Shown here in pieces: positions 24,815 through 32,708 of a stretch of 53,251 nt of DNA. Numbering within the stretch: position 1 is the stretch's first letter; every line of letters begins with the position of its first letter. A program made the position numbers and the translations under genes. Origin of the DNA: Bacteroidales bacterium. GTDB lineage: Bacteria > Bacteroidota > Bacteroidia > Bacteroidales > UBA3663. The stretch spans positions 1 to 53,251 of the forward strand of contig JAGBQS010000301.1 of assembly GCA_017632695.1 (NCBI GenBank), given 5' to 3'. A model generated the notes under the pieces. That model had not been told where the DNA came from. It worked only from the letters and a program-made list of their open reading frames with translations, and did not search any database.

Positions 24815-26752
24815 ATGAAAAAACTATCTGTTTGTTTAGTTCTGTCTTTATTTGTGTCGGGCCTTCTTGCCTCAGAACGCAGTTTTAACAGTCCGGACGG
24901 AAGCCTGACGGTAACCGTTACGGACAACGGCGGCCAGTTGGCCTATTCGGTGACCAAGCAGGGAACTCTGTTTATTGAATCGTCTCCCCTGGGTCTGGTT
25001 GCCGATCTGGATGACCTTTCGAAGGGCGTAACCCTGACGTCAGCCGACGAGAAACGAATCACCGATTCCTATCAGCTGAAGACCATCAAGCAAAGTCAGG
25101 TGAACTACGAGGCTACCGAAGCGGTTTGCCAGGTGGAGAAGGATGGACGTCACGCTATGGATGTTATTTTCCGCATCTCGAACCGCGACGTGGCTTTCCG
25201 CTATCGGGTATATCCGAAAAAGGATACCCGCGTGTGCGTAGTGAAAGAGGAGAAGAGCGGCTTCTCGCTGCCCGAAGGTACTACCACATTCCTGTGCCCG
25301 CAGTCGAAGCCGATGGGCGGCTTTGCCCGTACATCGCCCAGTTATGAGACTTCGTACACCCTCGATGAACCCGTCGGCAAGAACGGATGGGGCGAGGGTT
25401 ATACTTTCCCCTGTCTCTTCAAGACTGCCGACAAGGGCTGGGTGCTGATCAGCGAGACCGGAACCGACGGAGGCTACGTGGGCTGCCGTCTGCTGAACCA
25501 GCAGGGCGGAAGTTACAGGATCGGCTTCCCGCAGCCGGGCGAGATGAACGGTATCGGCTCGGTTACGCCAGCCCTCTCTCTGCCGGCAGCCACACCTTGG
25601 CGCACCATTACCATCGGCACTACGCTTCAGGATATCGTGGAGACTACCGTGCCTTGGGATGTGGTCGAGCCTAAGTATGCCGCCAGCAAGGAGTACACTT
25701 ACGGCAAGGGAACCTGGTCGTGGATCATTAAGATGGACTCCAGCTGTAATTTCAATGAACAGAAGAACTATATTGACTTTGCTGCAGCTATGGGTTACCG
25801 TTCGGTGCTCATCGATGCCCTATGGGATGTACAGATCGGTTATCCGAAGATGGAGGAGCTGGCCCGCTACGGTAAGTCGAAGGGCGTGGGTATCTTCCTG
25901 TGGTACAACTCCAACGGTTCGTGGAACGATGCTCCGCAAAGCCCAATCGGCAAGATGGACCGTTCGGCAGCACGTCGCAAGGAAATGGCTTGGATGCAAA
26001 AGACGGGTATTCTGGGTATCAAGGTGGACTTCTTTGGCGGCGACAAGCAGCCTATGATGCAGCTCTATGAGGATATTCTGACCGATGCCAACGACTTCGG
26101 CCTGCAGGTTATCTTCCACGGATGTACGCTGCCTCGCGGCTGGGAGCGCATGTATCCGAACTATGTGGCCTCAGAGGCTGTGCTGGCTTCGGAGAACCTG
26201 CACTTCGGACAGGGAGCCTGCGACAACGAGGCCAAATGCGGCTGTATCCATCCGTTTATCCGCAATACGGTCGGCTCGATGGACTTCGGCGGTTCGACCC
26301 TCAATAAGTACTACAGTGCCGACAATAAGCGTGGAACGGTCCGCCGGACAAGCGATGTTTATGCGCTGGCTACAGCCGTTCTGTTCCAAAGCAGCGTGCA
26401 GCATTTTGCGATGGCTCCTAACAATCTGGAAGATGCTCCCGAATGGGCTATCAGTTTCATGAAGGATGTTCCCACAACTTGGGATGAGGTCCGCTTCGTA
26501 GACGGCTATCCGGGCAAGTATGTGATCTTTGCCCGCCGTTCAGGCGGTAAGTGGTATGTTGCCGGCATCAATGCCGATGAGAAGCCGCTGAAGACCCGCA
26601 TCTCGCTCCCGATGTTCGAACCTAAATCCGCTCTGACTGTGTACAGCGACGATGCCTCACTGAACGGTAGCGTCAGCACGCTCAAGCAGAACAAGAAGCA
26701 GCAGGTTGCCATCGAGATTCCTCAGAACGGAGGAGTGGTGATTATGCAGTAA
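24815..26752 (+). CDS. GH97 alpha-glycosidase, retaining (alpha-galactosidase-like) type
   Basis: 645 residues, standard for GH97. There is a signal peptide, an N-terminal beta-super-sandwich (about 22-280; SFNSPDGSLTVTVTDNGGQLAYSV), a TIM barrel (about 285-560; WSWIIKMDSS, GIFLWYNSNGSW, GIKVDFFGGD) and a C-terminal beta domain. Asp405 in KVDFFGGD lies where retaining GH97 enzymes carry the nucleophile; Glu454 in YVASEAVLASEN is the probable acid/base. The inverting SusB-type arrangement lacks that Asp, so alpha-galactosidase-like chemistry is more likely than alpha-glucosidase, by inference. The start is 6 nt after the GH5-GH43 stop, so the two form an operon. Confidence 0.92.
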   Translation: MKKLSVCLVLSLFVSGLLASERSFNSPDGSLTVTVTDNGGQLAYSVTKQGTLFIESSPLGLVADLDDLSKGVTLTSADEKRITDSYQLKTIKQSQVNYEATEAVCQVEKDGRHAMDVIFRISNRDVAFRYRVYPKKDTRVCVVKEEKSGFSLPEGTTTFLCPQSKPMGGFARTSPSYETSYTLDEPVGKNGWGEGYTFPCLFKTADKGWVLISETGTDGGYVGCRLLNQQGGSYRIGFPQPGEMNGIGSVTPALSLPAATPWRTITIGTTLQDIVETTVPWDVVEPKYAASKEYTYGKGTWSWIIKMDSSCNFNEQKNYIDFAAAMGYRSVLIDALWDVQIGYPKMEELARYGKSKGVGIFLWYNSNGSWNDAPQSPIGKMDRSAARRKEMAWMQKTGILGIKVDFFGGDKQPMMQLYEDILTDANDFGLQVIFHGCTLPRGWERMYPNYVASEAVLASENLHFGQGACDNEAKCGCIHPFIRNTVGSMDFGGSTLNKYYSADNKRGTVRRTSDVYALATAVLFQSSVQHFAMAPNNLEDAPEWAISFMKDVPTTWDEVRFVDGYPGKYVIFARRSGGKWYVAGINADEKPLKTRISLPMFEPKSALTVYSDDASLNGSVSTLKQNKKQQVAIEIPQNGGVVIMQ

Positions 26753-26776
26753 ATGGTAAACACTAAATATATTATG

Positions 26777-26807
26777 TAAGGCCTGACGCTGAAGACGTCA
26801 GGCCTTA
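26777..26807. terminator. Terminator hairpin between GH97 and the convergent gene
   Basis: A perfect 12-bp stem (26777-26788 with 26796-26807) and a 7-nt loop, 25 nt past the GH97 stop. T-runs are weak on both sides; it could serve both convergent units. Confidence 0.7.
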
Positions 26808-26879
26808 TTCGTAGGGTTCAATATAACGTACTATATTACAGAAGTAACTCCTTGATACATCATTAGTCGGATTTTTCAG

Positions 26880-27455
26880 TTATTTCTTCATGTAGAATGC
26901 ACTGTCTTGCAGTGTGATGGATGGGAGACCGTCCATGGGCAGTATCCTATCCATAAGGGGACGGGCTGAGGCTGAGAGTTCCTGAGCCTTACGGATGCGG
27001 ATTTCTGACGGGCGTATGTAGCGACCCAGTGCATTTACGTCGAGACCCGAGAAGCAAGTGGTACCATCGGCGCGTTGCAGAACTCCATATTGTCCGCTTT
27101 TGCTGCGCCAGACGTAAACATCTTTCAGCGCATCCTTCAGTCCAGGCATGTCGAAGAGAACCAATGGGGCATCGTCGGCAGCCACATGCCCGAGCCATTC
27201 GTGCAACTGCTTGCGGTCCAGCTCAATCGCAGTCATGGCTGGCGTGTCCACCGTTGGAGTGGGGTCCATCTGAAAGGCTTTGTAGAGCTCCTTTTGGAAG
27301 GCACTGCTCAGTTTGATTTCGCCATCGGACGCTTCGGTACGGATGGTGTCAGTCTGTTCGGCCCGGACCTCGTCAGTCGTGAGCCACAAGGCCGATGTCA
27401 GGCAGGTTGCTGCACACAGACGCAGCACGGAGTGCATGGTTTGTTTGGTTTTCAT
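26880..27455 (-). CDS. Small exported protein of unknown function
   Basis: 191 residues with a signal peptide (hydrophobic CAATCLTSALWLTT, probable cleavage after VRA). The mature part has SSAFQKELYKAFQMDP, then LVLFDMPGLKDALKDVYVWRS and GLDVNALGRYIRPSEIRIRKAQELSASARPLMDRILP; it may belong to a Bacteroidales-only DUF family, but I cannot name one securely. The -7 box at 27460-27467 lies only four bases before the ATG at 27455. Either the mRNA is leaderless or the real start is the ATG at 27437 (residue 7), which still leaves a good signal peptide. It is divergent from the SprT-like gene. Confidence 0.65.
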   Translation of the reverse strand: MKTKQTMHSVLRLCAATCLTSALWLTTDEVRAEQTDTIRTEASDGEIKLSSAFQKELYKAFQMDPTPTVDTPAMTAIELDRKQLHEWLGHVAADDAPLVLFDMPGLKDALKDVYVWRSKSGQYGVLQRADGTTCFSGLDVNALGRYIRPSEIRIRKAQELSASARPLMDRILPMDGLPSITLQDSAFYMKK

Positions 27456-27459
27456 GGCG

Positions 27460-27467
27460 CAAAGTTA
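27460..27467 (-). promoter_or_regulatory. -7 box almost touching the start of the small exported protein gene
   Basis: Minus-strand TAACTTTG; transcription would start within a few bases of the ATG at 27455. Confidence 0.55.
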
Positions 27468-27591
27468 CGTAGTTTCTCCATGCCCCGTTCATTCTGTTAA
27501 CATTTTATGTGAAAATCGCTATCTGCTATGGTTGTTTTTTGACAAATGCAACAGATTTTAGGTTTTATTAAGGGTATCAGGGCCAGAAGTC

Positions 27592-27622
27592 TTGCAGATT
27601 CAGCAGGATTGTTGTAACTTTG
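27592..27622 (+). promoter_or_regulatory. Promoter of the SprT-NUC1 operon
   Basis: TTG (27592-27594), 20 nt, TAACTTTG (27615-27622). It overlaps an apparent upstream start at 27592, which is therefore rejected in favour of the ATG at 27646. Confidence 0.75.
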
Positions 27623-27645
27623 CCCTCAAAACCTCAACCCAATAT

Positions 27646-28287
27646 ATGCTAGCTACCCAGGAATATGTAGAACGGAAGTTCAATGAATTCAACAGACTTT
27701 GCTTTGACGGGAAACTGAAGCCTCTTCCCATTCGGCTAAGTCATGCCCGAACCTTTTTGGGGCAGCTGTCATACAAGCGTACCCGAAAATGGCTCGGCTC
27801 GTGTCAATTCACTGACTTTGTGCTAAAAATCAGTGTGCAGACGGATTTGCCCGAACAGGAATTGGAAGATACCATCCTGCACGAGATGATTCATTACTAC
27901 ATTCTTTCCAACCAGATGCATGATACATCAGCACACGGTGAGATTTTTACCCGGATGATGAACGACCTGAACAGAAGATACGGAAGGCACATCACGGTTT
28001 CGCGTCGTCGTACAGCTGAAGAAATGGAACGCGATGTGAGGATACGCCAGCATCTGGTTTGCGAGGTTCGGTTTAAGGACGGACGTACGGGTATCATGAT
28101 TGCAGCGCATACGCGCCTTGCACAGCTATGGGATGCCATAAAACGGGTTCCAGAAGTGTCCGATAGCCGTTGGTATGTGTCCACCGACCCTTTCTTTAAC
28201 CGCTTCCCGCGGGCATTGACTCCCAAGGTGTATAAGATATCGGAAGCCGATCTTGAAGAACACCTGAAAGGAGCGACAAGATTATAG
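27646..28287 (+). CDS. SprT-like zinc metalloprotease-fold protein
   Basis: 213 residues from the ATG at 27646. The SprT-like core has HEMIHYY (HExxH zinc motif, residues 79-83) and a third histidine in AHGEIF (His97), preceded by PIRLSHARTFLGQL and LKISVQTDL. By family knowledge SprT/SPRTN-like proteins degrade proteins cross-linked to DNA or act in related clearance; bacterial members are poorly studied. About 70 C-terminal residues (VCEVRFKDGRTGIMIAAHTRLAQLWDAIKRV) extend beyond the core. The start is fixed by the promoter at 27592-27622. The nuclease gene follows after 10 nt, strongly suggesting one operon. Confidence 0.85.
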   Translation: MLATQEYVERKFNEFNRLCFDGKLKPLPIRLSHARTFLGQLSYKRTRKWLGSCQFTDFVLKISVQTDLPEQELEDTILHEMIHYYILSNQMHDTSAHGEIFTRMMNDLNRRYGRHITVSRRRTAEEMERDVRIRQHLVCEVRFKDGRTGIMIAAHTRLAQLWDAIKRVPEVSDSRWYVSTDPFFNRFPRALTPKVYKISEADLEEHLKGATRL

Positions 28288-28297
28288 GAATAGAACT

Positions 28298-29353
28298 ATG
28301 AATAAGAAAAGCAAAAAGAGTAAAAAGAGCAAAAAAACTAATTGGCTGGTATGGGTGATTGTCCTGATTGCCTGCTTGGCGTTTGCAGCTGGCAGAGGGT
28401 GGGACAGTATCCGGTTGAATGACTTGTTGCCACAACCAGAACCGGACGTGGAGCAGTCAACCTATAAGACTCAGAAGAGTCCGGCTAAAGCCAAGGCTAA
28501 GAAGAAAGCCGCTCAAAAGTCAGCCAAAACCGATGCTAAGAAAGATGCCCAGACGAACGGCAAATCGGGAAACAGGACTGCTGCAGGTATTTCGGCTGAA
28601 GGTCTGGAGATTCCCCTGATGGCACCTTCGCAACCCCATCAACTCTTGTCGAGACTGGCCTATACGACATCTTACAACAATCAGACCTGCTGTCCGAACT
28701 GGGTAGGCTGGCACCTGACTGCCGAACATACTGACGGACCTTATACGCGTGACGGTGTACCTTATTACGATGAAGATCTGTCGGCTTACGGTATCGGAAA
28801 GATTACGACGAAGATACATCGCAACGGATTCTTTGTGGATCGTGAAGCAGTGGAACCCCGTCAGGAACTGGACGATTGGAGCGAAGCGAGAGGTTTGACG
28901 CTGGATCGTGGACACATGTGCCCGGCAGGCGACAACAAATGGGACAAGATCGCTCAGAACCAGTCCTTCTTACTGACAAATATGTGTCCGCAGACTCATA
29001 AACTGAATGCCGGAGGCTGGAAAACACTGGAAGAAAAATGTCGGAAGTGGGCGCAAAAATATGGTGATATCTATATAGTGGCCGGTCCGCTGTTCGATGC
29101 CGAAGGCGGTGAATCGTTAGCCAACGGCAAACTGAGGATTCCCGACGGATTCTTCAAGGTGGTGTTGTGTACTTCGGGCGAACCCAAAGCGTTGGGTTTC
29201 CTGTACCGTAATGATAAGTCCGACCAGCCGATGAAGGACTGCGTCTGCCCGGTAGATGAGGTAGAAAAAATCACCGGCTTCGATTTCTTTTATTCCCTGC
29301 CCGATGAGGTTGAGAACAGAATCGAAGCCAGTGCTGATCTGAAGGAGTGGTGA
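28298..29353 (+). CDS. Membrane-anchored NUC1-type DNA/RNA non-specific endonuclease
   Basis: 351 residues. The N-terminus is Lys/Ser-rich (residues 1-14), then one hydrophobic helix (about 15-33), then an Ala/Lys-rich low-complexity linker (about 55-95), and the nuclease domain at about 115-345. LDRGHMCPAGD carries the DRGH active site with His206 as general base, and LLTNMCPQ gives the metal-binding Asn228. This is the NucA/EndoG (beta-beta-alpha-Me) family, which cuts DNA and RNA. The positive N-terminus before the helix predicts a periplasmic, membrane-tethered nuclease, or a secreted one if cleaved. It is in an operon with the SprT-like gene, and its stop codon merges into a terminator. 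Confidence 0.9.
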   Translation: MNKKSKKSKKSKKTNWLVWVIVLIACLAFAAGRGWDSIRLNDLLPQPEPDVEQSTYKTQKSPAKAKAKKKAAQKSAKTDAKKDAQTNGKSGNRTAAGISAEGLEIPLMAPSQPHQLLSRLAYTTSYNNQTCCPNWVGWHLTAEHTDGPYTRDGVPYYDEDLSAYGIGKITTKIHRNGFFVDREAVEPRQELDDWSEARGLTLDRGHMCPAGDNKWDKIAQNQSFLLTNMCPQTHKLNAGGWKTLEEKCRKWAQKYGDIYIVAGPLFDAEGGESLANGKLRIPDGFFKVVLCTSGEPKALGFLYRNDKSDQPMKDCVCPVDEVEKITGFDFFYSLPDEVENRIEASADLKEW

Positions 29354-29382
29354 ATCATCAATTATTCCGCTAATTGATGATT
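29353..29382. terminator. Terminator hairpin at the nuclease stop codon
   Basis: A perfect 12-bp stem (29353-29364 with 29371-29382), 6-nt loop; the stem begins on the last base of the stop codon. AT-rich, between convergent units. Confidence 0.65.
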
Positions 29383-29390
29383 AGTTATTA

Positions 29391-29422
29391 GACCCTCTCG
29401 GTTCCCTTTAAGGAGGACTTCC
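29391..29422. repeat. Dispersed palindromic intergenic element, copy 2
   Basis: GACCCTCT, then CCCTTTAAGG, then GGACTT: the same ordered blocks as the reverse complement of 5596-5628. It lies in the 116-bp gap between the nuclease and nucleosidase genes. Confidence 0.55.
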
Positions 29423-29469
29423 CCAAGCGGGAAGGTCTTAACCTAAGTGTAATATGTAATTCATGCGAA

Positions 29470-30168
29470 TTACATCAAATACTGAATGACCCGGGCATTG
29501 GCTTCGGCCACAGCACGGCTTGCCATGGCCAGGTTACGGCTGAACTCCTCGTAGGTTTCAGCACCGCTGTCGCAAAGATCGGTAACCGACTTGATAAGCA
29601 GCACCGGTATCTGATACAAGGAGCAGACAAAGGCTACGGCAGCGCCTTCCATGTCTTTCAACTCACCTTTGTTTTCTTCAATAATCTGCGCATCGCACGG
29701 CTGAAGATCGAGCGACGAGCCTGTTGTTACCTTACCCATCTTGTATCCAAGTGCCTGAGCAATCTCGGCAGCCCGATCGAAAACCGGATAATTGCCCAAT
29801 GCCTGTGTGCCCCAGGCATCATCACCTGGCACGCGCCGGTCGTGGAACATGACTGCATTCGAAAGATATACATCGCCGATTTCGGCCCCGTTCTTGCGGA
29901 AAGCTCCGCAGGTTCCGGAGTTGATGATCAGATCGGGTTGCAGCCGCTGTATGGCAGCCATGGTTGCGACACAGGCTGCTTCGCAACCAACCAGATCCGA
30001 ACCGTGCTGCTGTCCGTTAAGAACAACATCAAGTTCGCTGCCGTTTACGTTGGCTCTGTACAACCGGCAGGGCAGGGGAGCAAAGAAGTCTTTCTCTTCG
30101 GCTACCCCGAACCGGTCGATGAAGGGCTGGGCTTCGGCCTGCATGGCCACTACAAAACAAATCTTCAT
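29470..30168 (-). CDS. 5'-methylthioadenosine/S-adenosylhomocysteine nucleosidase-like protein
   Basis: 232 residues of the PNP/UDP phosphorylase superfamily. INSGTCGAF in the middle and KDMEGAAVAFVCSLYQIPVLLIKSVTDL (described by its DMEGAA block) near the C-terminus match MtnN-type enzymes; the Asp of SVTDLCD is the likely catalytic acid and the Glu of DMEGAA contacts the ribose. It would remove adenine from methylthioadenosine or S-adenosylhomocysteine, recycling methyl-cycle products in the cytoplasm; futalosine or another nucleoside is the alternative substrate. It lies 5 nt after the TlpA-like gene and shares its promoter. Confidence 0.85.
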   Translation of the reverse strand: MKICFVVAMQAEAQPFIDRFGVAEEKDFFAPLPCRLYRANVNGSELDVVLNGQQHGSDLVGCEAACVATMAAIQRLQPDLIINSGTCGAFRKNGAEIGDVYLSNAVMFHDRRVPGDDAWGTQALGNYPVFDRAAEIAQALGYKMGKVTTGSSLDLQPCDAQIIEENKGELKDMEGAAVAFVCSLYQIPVLLIKSVTDLCDSGAETYEEFSRNLAMASRAVAEANARVIQYLM

Positions 30169-30173
30169 ACTTT

Positions 30174-31208
30174 TTATTTTTTAGACAAAGCGACTTTGAT
30201 AGCTTCTTCGATGGCTTTACCACGCAGCCCGCGGTTCAGAATGGTTCCGTCGGGGGCAATGAGCATAATGTGTGGGATGCCGGTAATGCCATACTCTGTG
30301 GTAGGTGAATTCTCGCGGCCGCCGGCAAAGATGACAGGCCAGCTGACTTGCAATTCAGACATCATCTTTTGTGTGCACTGGATGCTGTCTTCCCATACGG
30401 CAATACCAACGGTGGTCACCTTATCCTTATACTGAGGAGCATACTTGGTGAGGTAGTTGGTTATTTCGTGACGGCATGGACCGCACCACGATGCCCAGAA
30501 ATCAACCAGCACAGGTTTGCCTTTTGCCAGATAGTCAGAAAGACGGATCTCTTTGCCGGTTTGGGTGTCGATGCCGGCAAAGTCAACATACTGCTTGCCT
30601 TCGGCAGTAGCCTCGGACTTTGCCTTCGAAGCGGCCAGATGCTGCAAACGGGGGCTGTTGCGGTAGAGGTCGCAGATAGCCATTACGCTGTCAAGCTGTT
30701 CTTTGGTGTATTCGTGAGCCACACTTTCAACAATCATCAGACCCAATACGTCTCCCTGATGACGGGTGCCAAATTCGGCAAGGCCGGCATCATAGACCCT
30801 GTAGAGGCTGTCGATATTTGCGTTCTCCTGTGTATGCATCATTTTGACAAGCAGATTCATCTCGGTAGTGAAAGCAGCAAAGTCATCGTTCAGCGGCGTA
30901 CCAGTAGCGTTTTTTGTTTCCATATCGACATTTATGTCACCGGGTTCGAGGACCAACTCAATGATATCTTCTCCGATGTGGAGAAGTGCCATGCGCGTAC
31001 TGTCGGCAATGCCTTTGATACAGAAGGATTCGGCGTTAATGATTGCTGAAGCAATGGTATCTCCACCGCGACGGTTTTCGGTAAGAACCACTTCGGTATT
31101 GTCGGCTACTTGGGCGGTTCCCTGAATGGTGTAGGCGTTGGGATTGACTTTTTCGGAGCAGCTAACCAGAGTTGCAGCCGAAACGAGTGCGAAAAGAAGT
31201 TTTTTCAT
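30174..31208 (-). CDS. TlpA-like thioredoxin-fold lipoprotein with DUF4369-type N-terminus
   Basis: 344 residues. The signal ends TLVSC, a lipobox with Cys at about 17. Residues about 25-130 (YTIQGTAQVADNTEVVLTENRR) look like the DUF4369 beta domain often fused to thioredoxins in Bacteroidota, followed by a helical region. Residues about 205-344 are a TlpA/AhpC-TSA thioredoxin fold with redox motif WASWCGPCRHE and the cis-Pro segment TGIPHIMLI. It would act as a disulfide reductase/oxidoreductase outside the cytoplasm. The promoter at 31281-31312 diverges from those of the serpin gene; the nucleosidase gene follows after 5 nt. Confidence 0.9.
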   Translation of the reverse strand: MKKLLFALVSAATLVSCSEKVNPNAYTIQGTAQVADNTEVVLTENRRGGDTIASAIINAESFCIKGIADSTRMALLHIGEDIIELVLEPGDINVDMETKNATGTPLNDDFAAFTTEMNLLVKMMHTQENANIDSLYRVYDAGLAEFGTRHQGDVLGLMIVESVAHEYTKEQLDSVMAICDLYRNSPRLQHLAASKAKSEATAEGKQYVDFAGIDTQTGKEIRLSDYLAKGKPVLVDFWASWCGPCRHEITNYLTKYAPQYKDKVTTVGIAVWEDSIQCTQKMMSELQVSWPVIFAGGRENSPTTEYGITGIPHIMLIAPDGTILNRGLRGKAIEEAIKVALSKK

Positions 31209-31280
31209 TGTTCTAAAAGTTTTTAGTTATATCGGTATAACGGAATAGCGATATAGGTATATTAAATTAAATATCGGGCG

Positions 31281-31312
31281 CAAATTTACGAACATCCGGT
31301 AAATTATGCAAA
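31281..31312 (-). promoter_or_regulatory. Promoter of the TlpA-nucleosidase operon
   Basis: Minus-strand TTTG (31309-31312), 20 nt, TAAATTTG (31281-31288). Confidence 0.8.
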
Positions 31313-31327
31313 TTTTGAATGGGTTTT

Positions 31328-31382
31328 TTTGCTTTTTGAATAATTATTCGTATTTTTGCGCGTTCTTGGTGCAGTATTTTTG
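31328..31382 (+). promoter_or_regulatory. Two chained promoters of the serpin gene
   Basis: Promoter 1: TTTG (31328-31331), 19 nt, TATTTTTG (31351-31358). Promoter 2: the last four bases of that -7 box (31355-31358) act as TTTG, 16 nt, TATTTTTG (31375-31382). It is back-to-back with the TlpA promoter. Confidence 0.65.
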
Positions 31383-31424
31383 CCAATGCTTCATTTTATG
31401 GACAGATTTTAATCCTTTTTTGTT

Positions 31425-32708
31425 ATGAAGAAAAATATCTTGATTCTGATTACCTTGTTGAGCCCGCTCTTTATGGCAGGCTGTTCTGAAAACGATGCGG
31501 AAAGCCAGATTGAAATCCCGTCATCCGAGGACCCGATTGAGTTGGAGATGTTCACTCTGACTTCTGAGGAAGAGCAGGTCAATACCCAGACGCTCGATTT
31601 CTCGTTCCGAATCTTCCAGCACGTATGTGCCAACGATGATTCGAAGAACGTGGTACTTTCTCCCCTGAGCGCCGAGATGCTACTGGCGTTGGTGTGCAAC
31701 GGAGCTTCGGACGAAACCCGTCAGCAGATGTTGCAGGTGTTGGGCTTCGAGGGCCTTGACATCGATGTACTGAACCGGTATAACAGGCTGTTGCTCGACA
31801 AGCTGCCCAACATCGACAATACCACCACACTGTCACTTGCCAACGGTTTGTGGGCACGACAGGATTTCCCTTTCCTGCCGGTGTATATGGAAACGATGGA
31901 CTCGGTTTACGATGCTTCGGTCAAAAATATGGATTTTAATTATCCGGATGCGGTGTGCAGCGAAATCAACCATTGGTGCAGCGATCATACCAACGGATGT
32001 ATTCCTAAAGTACTCGACAGCCTGTCACCCGATGCCGTGCTGATACTTGCCAATGCTCTGTATTTTAAGGGAACATGGGCCGAACCTTTCGATGAATCGG
32101 CAACCAGAGAACAGGACTTTACAACGCCGGCAGGTGGCAAGAAGAAAGTTATGATGATGAACGATTGTTCGACGATGCCGTATTTCAAAAATGAAGACTT
32201 CGGCGCAGTGACTCGTTCCTATGGTAACGGAGCATTCCAGATGTGGCTTCTGTTGCCTCATCAGGGGAAGGATATCAATGAATGCGTGGCCCGTTTGGAT
32301 GACAATGCCTGGTATAGCCTGCTACACGATGGCAATCAGGGTCGGTACGAAGTTAACCTGAAGATGCCGCGTTTTACGGTTGAATATAACCGGACGCTGA
32401 CCGATGACTTGCAGCAGATGGGTATGACAATGCCTTTCAGTAAAAGTCGGGCACAGTTCTCGTTTATGACCAGCAAACAGGTTTATCTGGATTTTGTGAA
32501 GCAGTTTACCTATATTAAAGTTGAGGAAAAAGGAACCGAGGCCGCTGCTGTAACCATAGGTGGACTTAACGAAGCAACCAGTGTCGGTTCGGAACCGCAG
32601 CCGCTCGATTTCTTCCTGGACCGTCCGTTCCTGTTCCTGATTACCGAATACAATACCGGCTCTATTCTGTTTGCCGGCAAGATTACTGATCCTTCGGCTG
32701 CTTCCTGA
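31425..32708 (+). CDS. Serpin-family protease inhibitor lipoprotein
   Basis: 427 residues. The signal has lipobox LFMAGC (Cys20), so it is a lipid-anchored extracytoplasmic serpin. The fold is complete: NVVLSPLSAEMLLALVCNGA, LANALYFKGTW, PFLFLITEYNTGSILFAGKI. The hinge EKGTEAAAVT (368-377) has the P17 Glu, P15 Gly, P14 Thr and small P12-P9 residues needed for loop insertion, so it should be inhibitory. Counting by the standard scheme places P1-P1' at Ala384-Thr385, suggesting an elastase-like target, but the loop is about six residues longer than in antitrypsin, so P1 is uncertain. Its 3' end overlaps the convergent HTCS gene by 26 bp. Confidence 0.93.
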   Translation: MKKNILILITLLSPLFMAGCSENDAESQIEIPSSEDPIELEMFTLTSEEEQVNTQTLDFSFRIFQHVCANDDSKNVVLSPLSAEMLLALVCNGASDETRQQMLQVLGFEGLDIDVLNRYNRLLLDKLPNIDNTTTLSLANGLWARQDFPFLPVYMETMDSVYDASVKNMDFNYPDAVCSEINHWCSDHTNGCIPKVLDSLSPDAVLILANALYFKGTWAEPFDESATREQDFTTPAGGKKKVMMMNDCSTMPYFKNEDFGAVTRSYGNGAFQMWLLLPHQGKDINECVARLDDNAWYSLLHDGNQGRYEVNLKMPRFTVEYNRTLTDDLQQMGMTMPFSKSRAQFSFMTSKQVYLDFVKQFTYIKVEEKGTEAAAVTIGGLNEATSVGSEPQPLDFFLDRPFLFLITEYNTGSILFAGKITDPSAAS

